From: Eucommia ulmoides
Lineage: Eukaryota; Streptophyta; Magnoliopsida; Garryales; Eucommiaceae
Reading direction: 5' to 3'
Assembly (NCBI GenBank): GCA_016647705.1
Contig: CM028336.1
Span: 10,548,880-10,612,879, forward strand
Length of the DNA stretch: 64,000 bases
In this document: one piece after another, positions 1 to 11,200 of the stretch
Layout of the letters: every line of letters begins with the position of its first letter
How positions within the stretch are numbered: position 1 is the first letter of the stretch
Notes under the pieces: model-generated
Told to the model about the DNA's origin: nothing
What the model saw: the letters and a program-made list of their open reading frames with translations, nothing else
Databases searched by the model: none
Made by a program: the position numbers and the translations under genes

Positions 1-2227
1 TGACAATATAAAAAATATTAATTATGATATTCACTTATCACCCAACTAGTTTTAGTTGGGTTAGCAAGAGGAGATACCAATTTTGTTTTTAACTATAGTT
101 CAACTTTCTTGGAGAACGCTGTATGAATTAAATCTTGAATTTAACCATAAATGCACTAGACTGATATGAGAGAGTATGTCCTTAAAATCGTTCTGGTGAG
201 ATGATTAATCAAGGTATGCTTAAGTAGACCCTGACAAACCTTATTGTAAAACTAATATATATATATATAGTTAACATTAATTATGATACTAATCGTCATC
301 TCTTACCATATTCCAACACTCGATTAACAACACTCTGCCACCAACTGTTGGACTTCAAAGTCTAGTCTTCATTGTTGAATCTTCGCTCTTCAACTGTTGA
401 TCACCAAGTCTATGTTGGACCTTTGTCGCCGGTCGTCGAACTACCATCAACCACTGTATCAAACACAAATTTAATATCTAGTTAATTTTAATTTGATAGA
501 TTTATCTAGTTAATGTTAAGGACTAAAAATTATTCAAATAAATAATAATTAAAAGGGAAAATTAGGTTAAAATAATAAAATTAACTAGTTTCAAGAATAA
601 TCTACCAATTTTCCTTAAATTTCAATCATTTCACACCTTATTTAGATCGTATTGATTAGTTTCAATTTTATCATAAAATCTAGACAAATCCATTTTTTTC
701 CAAATATACTAATTTGTTAATATAATAATAAGTAGAACATAAAAAGATAGATAGTAGTATTTTTTATGCATAAAATATGAGACTACGTTAACTTTGTAAT
801 ACATAATGTGCGAGAGTTAGTTATTGTTGTTCCATGTAATAAAATGTGGTAGTTAAATGTAACTAACATACAAAAATGTGTTATTCGAATGCAAGTACAC
901 TAAATATTTCACTATCACAATCTCTTACTATAAATTTAAACATTAAATCGAATAATTCGAAACGTAACCGAATATATATTAGAATACAAGTCAAAAGAAT
1001 TACTCTTTTGCATTGCAGTCACATTCTGCTAACCATAATTTTTAGTGCAAAATTGAAAATTAAATGAAATAATCTAAAATATCTCTAACAACTTGGAATG
1101 TAACTAAGTACTAAAAAAATATCATTAGTTAAACAAAATTGCTTGTAATACTCATCCAAAGTATCATTAAATCTTTCCTTCATTGTAAAAAAACACGTAA
1201 AATTATTTGTCAGTTCCTTCCTGAACCAATTTGATGAGACTTGGAAGTCACGTGTACTTGTTAGAATGAATCTTGGTCTGTCTAGTGAGAGCTACTAATT
1301 TCAAGATATGTAAAATAGTCTTGAGACATTGCTTAAATATTTAATAAAATTAATATGGATTTCTTCGATGTAGAATAAGCCAATCTAATATTATTTGATT
1401 TTTTTTTCATTATTAAGATTTAAAAAAAAAACAAAAAATCATTTACAATCTTGCATTTGGAGTTAGGTCTAAGTATGGATTCTTTATTAAAAAAAATACT
1501 CATTTTTCTATAACACTTTTCGAATATATGTTTTACTATATAATTTTCACAATTCTTAACGGGTACCCCCTCTCTCTTTACATTTTTTAAAAATGTTGAA
1601 TCAGTCACATTAGCCCACTTCAAAAGTTATTTTTCATACATATCTAATAAATATTTTACTTTTTTTAACGAAACCAATTTGTGTTTATAATAAACGCTAC
1701 CACCAACTATAATGTTTAAAAAAAAGAGATGAAAGTGTTTAAAATAAAAAGTTAAGAGATGCATTAATAATTTTAAAGAGTAAAATAATAATTTTATTTA
1801 TTTTTTAATAGAACTGTAGAGTTAACAAAAAAATGTGTACATTTAGAAGCACCCATCATCTATTTATTGAGAATTTAACTATTTTATCCTCTAATAGGTC
1901 ACATGACTTACATGACATGCACGTGCCACTTTTCCATCCAACGATCCAATATTTGACAAATGTTAGAGATTGTACTTGATTGAAACAAAATTAACACTAT
2001 ATGGACTTAATTGAGTAACTTAGTACCTCAAGGACCAAATTGAACAAAGGGCAAAACTTTAAGGCCGGTAGTGCAATTTGACCATCGGGATAATTGCGAA
2101 ATCGTTGGTCGATTGTCTGCTAAGCGCCCACTGGTTTCTCAAGTCTCAATTTGTATTTTAATATTCGCCGCTTTTCATCTCTCTATCTCTCAAACTCAGC
2201 TCTGGTTTTCATCTTTGATCATCGAAA
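1..2227. other. Upstream AT-rich intergenic DNA
   Basis: No gene is supported here. The sequence is AT-rich, has a short TA run near 255-270, and its open frames are short and resemble no family I know. The last 130 bases before the pyruvate kinase ATG are rich in CT/TC runs (about 2150-2215), which is usual for a plant 5' leader and initiator region. I see no convincing TATA box at a fixed spacing, so the promoter is inferred only from position. Confidence 0.5.
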
Positions 2228-5200
2228 ATGCACTCGCATCACTTGCTTCTCGAAGAGCCCATACGGATGGCTTCAATTCTTGAGCCATCCAAACCGGTGA
2301 GTTAATTGAGCTAATCAGCTTCATTTTGTAGTTAATTGAGATATGATTGTATGTTTTTCAAGGATCGATGTTTCAATTTGTAGTTAATTGAGCTAATCAA
2401 CTTCGAGTACTGGATTTGTGTATAATTTGTACTATTTTGCTAATACTGGAACTCTAGCGAAGTGTTTGATCTTATGCTAATACTGAATTGAACGACGTTT
2501 TGTTTTTGTTTAGAGTTTCTTTCCTGCAATGACGAAAATAGTTGGGACGCTTGGCCCGAAATCGAGGTCGGTGGAGATTATTTCTGGCTGCCTCATGGCC
2601 GGAATGTCCGGTATGTTCTTTTTTCCGATCTGATATAATTTTAGATTCTTTGGGTATTATGCCTGTTTTGTGTGTAAAGACATGTAAGTTGGATAACTAT
2701 GTTCTTTATGATGCTGGCCGCTGAGAGCCTGAGATTGTCCTGTTAAAGGTTTAAAAACATAAGGCACTGAGTTAGAGCCTTTACTTAGATTATGGACTGG
2801 AAGGAGATCGGGAAATAACGAAATAGAGGAAGAATATCAACTCGGTGATTGAGTGGGAGATAGAAGTATCATATTATAACCTGACTTATTTGCTGCCTTC
2901 AGCTTCTTCATTGGTAAAATTAAGTAAAAGCCTAAAACTAGCACCCCACCCCACCCCACTCCCGTAGAGCTGCAAAAGTGGGTTTGTTAGTCCCATTGCT
3001 GAATATTTTATGCATTTGATTTTATGATGATTCTATTCTTTTTCTCGACCAGTGGCACGATTTGATTTCTCATGGGGAGATACTGAGTTTCACCAAGAGA
3101 CTTTGGAAAATTTAAAGATGGCCATAAAGAGTACAAAGAAGCTATGTGCGGTGAGCTTTTTATTATTGGTCCCAGCATTACCCGACTGCATCTTACGTTG
3201 TCTATGTATGTTTGTTTTGAAGTTGAACAATTATGTGTTATTTGTTATCTTTATCCGGTGAGTTTAGGATTTATGATCTCGTGCCCTTCCCATCTTCCAG
3301 GTCATGTTAGATACGGTGGGACCAGAGCTGCAAGTTGTCAACAAAACTGAGCATCCCATTTCTCTCCAAGCAGATTCCTTTGTAGTTCTAACTCCAGACC
3401 AAGAACAAGAAGCAACTTCAAATCTGTTGCCTATTAATTTTAGAGGGCTATCAAAGGTACGGACTTGCCAAGATAACCAAAATCTGTTACCTCTTTCTAT
3501 GTCATCTTTCTGATTCCTCTTCTGTATTATTTTTTCACACTTCTATCTAAAGCATACTGAAACTTCATGGTTCATATGATACTGCAAGTCTATACCTTTA
3601 TTTCAACATAAGGGTTTGAGTTTTTTAATTTATATGCATGAAAAAGGGAAATGAAAAAACATGACTCATATTGATTGTATGACTGTCGGGATTCTTGTGC
3701 TAAAGGGATTAAGTGGATATAAACTCGATTTTCATTACTTGCATGGACTGGAACCTTTCAAATTCGAAGATGCAATAAAATCTTAGAAAATTGTGCTTTT
3801 ACCATGGCACCAACCAATACTTGCTTTGCCTAAGCATATTGTACTTGGTGGTAATTGCTTAACTCTAGCTTAGCAAGGGGCTATATGTTTCCCTTAACCT
3901 ATTTTTATGGTTAGGGCCTCAGCCCTCAGGAGCTGTATGTTTTCACTTGCCCTATCATTATGGTTTGTTATTATGTCCAACCATAAAGAAAAATTGAAGA
4001 GTTGTAGCAACTTATGTTATTCTATTATGTAGTTGAATCTTTTTTTCTTACAAATTCATTCCATAGTCATTATTTGAAGATAAGGCTTTTGTAATTGCAG
4101 GCAGTGAAGGCAGGAGACACTATTTTCATTGGCCAATACTTGTTTACAGGAAGCGAAACAACTTCAGTCTGGCTTGAGGTAAGGGAACATTGGAAGGATG
4201 ACATTCACCAAGTTAGCGGCACTTAGGCATGTCAAATCAACTGCATCCTGCTTTTCTCCTTCTTAAGCAAAGCAAAACTATTTGGTGGGTGGGCCTGGTC
4301 CCTGCTTATTAATGACTTGAGTAAGATTACTGAGCAAATATTTTTTACCCAAACCTTCTTCCTAAAGTTTCAGAACGAGTTAGGAAATTTGCTAATGCAT
4401 TTTTAAGGCAATTGTGAGAAAATTCTTGAAGGTGGTTTTTAGTAAACTTGTTGATTTCAGAAGAATGTGTTATGATATTATAAAAACCTTATTGTTTGGT
4501 TGTGTCTTACCATTTTAAAAGGAGTAGTACTATAATAGGCATCAAGTATTGAGTGGGCATGTTACGTGTAATTCTTATTCAGACAGAAAGAAAACAAAGC
4601 GAAAGGAAAAATTGTTTTCTTAGCCATCTATAATTGCCAAAATTGATTGAATTCATGCGTCTTATTATGCAGGTGTCAGAGGTGAAAGGGGAAGATGTGG
4701 TTTGTCTCATAAAGAACTCTGCAACCTTAGCTGGATCTTTGTACACTTTGCATGTTTCCCAAATTCGAATTGATCTGCCAACTCTCACAGATAAAGATAA
4801 GGAGGTTAGCTTTTTGTTTTAACATAAAATCATTTTGATTTGAAGAACCTGAATCTACAGGTGATTAGAGTCCATGTATTTTATCAGCATTTGTAGAATA
4901 ATGTTTGACTTCATTTACACATCGTGTATTACCTGAAGAAGCTCTAGTCATCTGCAAGCTATCTTTGGTATATATTTTCTATTTTGATTACCCAATACAA
5001 CATGTAACTGATCGTGTTGCGATTGTATCCTCTGGTAGTCAATCTTTCATAAACTTTGGTGCTATGCTAATGAATCACTTCCTTTTGCATGTCACGGTTA
5101 ATTATTCCTTCTTCAGTTTCTATTCTTTAATGATGCAATGCTCAACTAAGGTCTTCTTTTTTTCTTAGGAGCTACTATAGTACTATGTCATGCTTGTTGC

Positions 5201-8200
5201 ACACAACTGAGGCACAGTAAAAAGCATGATGTTTGTTTGTCACCATGATGATCATGTCTGGGCTAGAATTTTCCTTCTAAGAGCCATTGTTGATTCGATT
5301 TCTCATCAAGTCTCTTACATGATATTTCATAATAAATTTTCAGGTTATAAGCACTTGGGGGGCCAAGAACAATATTGATTTTCTTTCATTGTCATACACT
5401 AGACATGCAGAAGATGTTCGGCATGTAAGGGGACTGTTCCTGCTGAGTATTTTTAATCTTGTTTTCTTGCTGAGTATTTTTGCTCTTGTTTTTCTTGTTA
5501 TGTTAAGAAATTTGTTTAATCAACCATGGCTTTTCTTCTCATACGATTACTATTGATTCTTGTTTAATGCTATATGTTATCAACCCTTTGCGCTGGGTTT
5601 TCCAAATCAGTAATATTTTTTTGGCTACCATTTAGGCTCGTGACTATCTTTCCAAGCTGGGTGGCCTCAACCAGACTCAGATATTTGCGAAGATTGAAAA
5701 TGTAGAGGTGAGTATCCACACCTAGACTTTTTAAAGTGCATCAGGCTTAACATTTATTGAGATAGGAATGTAATTGCCGTTCATTTTTCTCCCCTCATGT
5801 CTCAGGGCTTGACTCATTTTGATGAGATCCTACAAGCGGCAGATGGCATAATCCTCTCTCGGGGGAATCTGGGGATAGATCTCCCTCCAGAGAAGGTCAG
5901 TTTGATACTCTTGATATTGCATCTCCTCTATCCCCCTTCCCAAGTCAAATGTTCTATCTATTAGTTTTGTATGACAGTTTTGATGTTCATGTTATTTGAT
6001 ATTTTTGTGGGCAAGTGCATTTCCAAAACATAAAATAGATGAAAAAATTAATGTAGAAAGCATGTTGTAAGAGAAGTTTTGAAAATATTGAGATAAAGTG
6101 ATGTAAGTAGATATCATCTCATATCAATTAGTGTTATATGCACGTTCTAGTTGTTGCTTTCCGCACTACGACTTTGTGAATGCTAATCTTTATATATAGG
6201 AACTGCAGTCCTCGTACATATGATTTATGTGCAAAGTAAGAGGTGACAATTCAAAATCCAAGAGTTGAATAAGTTAGTAATGTGATCAATTTATCATCAC
6301 GTATTCCTCTGATACTTTCCTTCTCTCTCTCTCACACACACTTTCCCGCCTTCTCTCTCTCTCTCACACACACACACATTTATGTTGGTGTTGATGTGTT
6401 TGTGCAGTTACTTTAATTCAATGATTCTTCCTTAGCTTAAGTACATTTGTTCAGTACCTTTTTCAATGATGACAGGTCTTTTTATTTCAAAAAGAGGCTG
6501 TTTACAAATGCAATATGGCTGGGAAGCCTGCAGTGATTACCCGTGTTGTGGACAGCATGACTGATAACTTGAGACCCACCCGTGCCGAGGCAACTGATGT
6601 TGCAAATGCTGTATTGGATGGTAACTTTTAGTTTCTTGATATAGGATTCATTGATTGGAGGAGGTGCATAATTATTTCCTTTTATATTTATCTACAAAAG
6701 ATTTTTGTTTCAATATCAAAATTGCTTCAGCTATGTCAATTTTCTAGGTTTTTTGCAATATTGCTTCATTCCGTCGAGCCATCTTTCAATTGCATCATGT
6801 GGAATATCTTATGGTGATGTCTAAACCAGTTTGAGATCTAATTTTACTACCATTTTACAAATTTCAGGTAGTGATGCAATTCTTCTCGGTGCAGAGACTC
6901 TACGGGGATTATACCCTGTTGAGACTATATCCATTGTTGGTAAAATTTGTGCTGAGGTAGGATTCCCCCTTCACTCATAAACTATCTTCACCCTCCTAAT
7001 TATGTAACTTCTTTTTTTAATATATGGTTATGCACTTTCCATAATGTTTTGCCAATGGCTTTTACACGAATTTGTTCTTTTCTCACGTGCTGCCATTCTA
7101 TCCTTGTCATGTTGAATCAATTTTCCTTCGCAATATTTCCTTGTGGTTTTCAAACTATTGTAGCCTATTTCATGCTCATGCCTGTATTCATTGTGGTGCT
7201 TTGGAACAATATCATGTGGCTCCACTTACTCATCTATATATGATTTCTGCAGTCTGAGAAAGTTTACAATCAAGATATGTATTTTAAGAAGACTGTCAAA
7301 TATGTTGGAGAACCAATGACACACTTGGAAGCCATTGCTTCCTCTGCGGTATTATTCCTTCATAATTCTCCTTTGTTCTTTTCACTTTGTTTTCGGTGTA
7401 TATTTGTGTAATATTATGAGAGTGAGCCTGTACAATGGTAAGGTTGCTCTATTGTGACCTGGAAGTCTTGGGTTCAAATCTTGGAAACATCCTCTCTATA
7501 TTGTTACCTGAAGGTCTTGGGTTCAAATCTTGGAAACAACCTCTCTGTATATAGGGGTAAGGCTGCATACATCTGATTCTCTCCAAACGCCGCAATAGCG
7601 GGAGCCCTCGTGCACTGGGTTGCCCTTTTTATGTGTGTAATATTATGCCTGTAACAGAAGTGTTAATTAATTTATTTTAGCCAAGTGACATGCCTCTTAT
7701 AGAAGTGTTAATGACATTTCATAGAACAATTTCTTATTTCAAAATACATCTGCAAAATTTTAGGTACGTGCTGCTATCAAGGTGAAGGCATCCGTTATTA
7801 TTTGCTTCACTTCATCAGGAAGAGCTGCAAGGTTTCTCTCTCTCTTATCTTATCTACCTTTTCTCTGGTTATTTTGGTTGATGATGGAAATTAGATGTTT
7901 GAAAATACGTTATTGATGGGTTGCTTATCTTGAAATGTTTGATTTTCTAATTTCTTGAAATGGAAGTTGTCTTCGGGAGATTGGACTGTAATATAACAAC
8001 ATATGTTATCCTGATGTGACTTTTCATATCAAGGTTTTAAATATCCGCCGTTACGGTATGTTACGGCCAATACGTACCGGAAATCGACCCCCCCGTTTCG
8101 GTTACAGCGCTGATACTTGAGTCTAGGGCCGATCACACCGTATCAGACCTGTTACGGGCCGATACGGACCTGTTACGGCCGTTACAGCTGTTTTCCAGCT

Positions 8201-11200
8201 CTCAAATGTTAACCATGTCTGCTTTTTTCATTGTTTGAAACCAAAAGGTTACATAAGATACGAAAACAAAACAAAAAAAAAAACTTATTAATTCGTTGGA
8301 AATTGCCATCGCCACCATTGGAAGTCGCCATTGCCAAACGCCCAACGCCGAACGCCCGAAATCACCATCGCCAGAACAAACGATCACCATCACGGGAATT
8401 GCCGTTACCAAACAGCCAAAATTGCCGACATTGTTCGCTTGCTCTTTCTCTCCATCTATCTGATTTGGGGGCAAATCGTGGGCATAGGGTTGGGAATCAA
8501 ATTGCTGTTGCGGCATCACATAGGAGAGAGAACACTTTGTGTTTGACAAAAAGAAACGTGATATGTTGATGACTTGGTAGTGGAGTGCAAATAGTCAGGT
8601 AAGAGAACAAAATATCTGTGAGAAATACACAAACTACCCTATAAGAATTCTAAAATGTAATTTAAATCCAAATGTCAAAAATTAGCAATTTAAAAAAATT
8701 AGCATATTAACCCTAACTATTTTTAATAAAAATTTAAAATTAAGCATTTGTATATATGTATATATATTTTGCAAATTTTAAAAAAAATCACATATTTTGT
8801 TTAATTTTAGGCTTTAGCCCCTAGAAAAATAATTTGTTTCAGTAGTACGGCGATTTTTTGTCTTTTTTCGTATTTTTATTGTGTTGTATATGTAATTAAA
8901 TGTCATAATATATATTAGAATCTATTTATTAAGGGTTAAATGAGTAAAACAATTAATATTATTGAGTTTTTTAGTATGTTTTGGTGATTTTAAAAAATTC
9001 ACGACTATTACGGCTGATTCCCGTTATGGACAAGTCAATACTCCTGATACTGTTACAACGCGACCGTTACCGTTACGTAACCCGATACCGCAATTTAAAA
9101 CCTTGTTTCATATTGATACCTTTATGCAGATTGATTGCCAAGTATAGGCCTACAATGCCTGTGATATCAGTCGTCATTCCTCGGTTGAAGACAAATCAAA
9201 TCCGCTGGACATTCACCGGTGCTTTTGAGGTATATTATGAACAAATTAATATGTGTGACAGTATGTATTTTATCGTGTGTATAATGTACATATTTTTTTA
9301 TATTATATTTACGAATGATCATATGAGTAGTGTATATGTTAAGTGCATGTCTGCATTGAGTGTGTACTTTGTGCACTGTGGATTTGTATCTGGTGTTTGT
9401 ACTGCTTTTGTGATGTATATATATACAAATACACGGGCTTCTAGCTCGTGCGGTGGATTTTGACTCTTGTGCTCTTGCCAAAATGAACTGGAGACTTAGG
9501 GCGTGTTTGATAATTACTTAAAAATTAAGTGTTATAATGAACTGGAGACTTAGGGCGTGTTTGATAATTACTTAAAAATTAAGTGTTAAAAATTTAAGTA
9601 CTTAATTTTAAGTGTTGAAAATATCAGAAGACTTGATAAAATTGTGTTGAAAATTTAAGTGCTGATTTTTTTTTTTTTATTATTTGATAAGTACAAATTT
9701 TGTATGTTAAAAATTATTTAATTTACATAACTATCTTTGAATCAAGATAATATGGAGAAAAAAAATTTGAAACCAAAACAATAAAATTCATTTTCAGGAT
9801 AAAGACCTTTTTGGTCCCTGAGAAATGCATTGGGTGTCCAATTGGCTTCTAAGAAATGCAATTCGACAATTTGGCTCTTGACATTTCAAAATAGTGTCCA
9901 ATTAACCCTTCAAGCGAATTTTGTGAAGTCAATTTAACGGTCAACGTTAGTTTAAGGGTATTTTGGTTTTTTCATTCATTAGGATTAGGGGATAAAGATC
10001 TTTTTGGTCCCTGAGAAATGCCTTGGGTGTCCAATTGGCCCCTAAGAAGTGCAATTCGACAATTTGGCCCTTGACATTTCAAAATAGTGTCCAATTGGCC
10101 CTTGGGTTGGGTTCCGTTAGTAAAATTTGGGGATTTTAGATGGCAAAAGTCACGTGATAAGCACATGATGTCTGGCCAAGGGTAAATGCGTCATTTCATG
10201 TTTACTAATAAAATGGGACCAATTTACATATTTTGTTAAACTTAAGGGGGTAAAAATATTTTTTTTCTTTAATTTTTTTTAGGTTTCTTCCTCTCCGCCG
10301 CTGCTCTCCCTCACCGCCGCTATGAGCAATTCTCTGGCGATTCTGAAGAAATTGAATTCCTCGTCGTCTTCTTCGAAGTCCCCCGTCGGAGAGACGTTCC
10401 CGGAATACTGCACTGGTTATCCGAGGTGGATTAAGAAGAAGGACCGAGCGTTGCTTCAGGCGGCGGTGAATGCGACGAAATTCGATCTGGCGGTGGCGAA
10501 GGACGGGAGTGGGAACTTCACGACGGTCAGAGAGGCGATTTCGAAATCGATTTTCTGTTTCGATTTCAAAATAGAAATCGAAACCCTAAGGTTCGATTTC
10601 GGCGGTGTTAGTCGTTTTGGTGGTGGTGTTCGACGGTGTTCTTCGTGCCATGTTCTTCGGTTTCGATTTCGAAATCGAAATCGATTTCCTGTTTCGATTT
10701 CGATTTCAATTTCGAAATTGAAATCTAGTTTCGAAATCGATTTCCTATTTCGATTTCGATGGTGTTCGTCGTTTTGGTAGCGATGTTCAGCGGTGTTCTT
10801 CATCGAAATTGAAATCGATTTCCTATTTCGATTTCGAAATAGAAATTGAAACCATAAGGTTCGATTTCGGCGGTGTTCGTCGTTTTGGTGGTGGTGTTCG
10901 ACGGTGTTCTTCGTGTCATGTTCTTCGGTTTCGATTTCGAAATCGAAATCGAAATCCAAACCTAGTTTCGAAATCGATTTTCTATTTTGATTTCAATGGT
11001 GTTAGTCGTTTTGGTGACGATATTCGGCGGTATTCTTCGATTTCCTGTTTCGATTTCGAAATCGTAATTGAAACCCCAAGGTTTGGCAGTGTTTTTCGTT
11101 TTCGATTTCGGTGTTCGTCGGTAGTGTTGTTCGTTTCGGTAGTGGTGTTCGTTTTAGAATTCGCTTGAAGGGCCAATTAGACACTATTTTGAAATGTCAA

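Noticed and set aside
8202-8569. Two overlapping open frames over 110 codons inside the hAT element
   Set aside because: No similarity to hAT transposase or any host family, and the two frames oppose each other.
10456-10959. Long - strand open frame rich in Asn, Arg and Ile
   Set aside because: It is the complement of the TTTCGA repeat block and has no family similarity.
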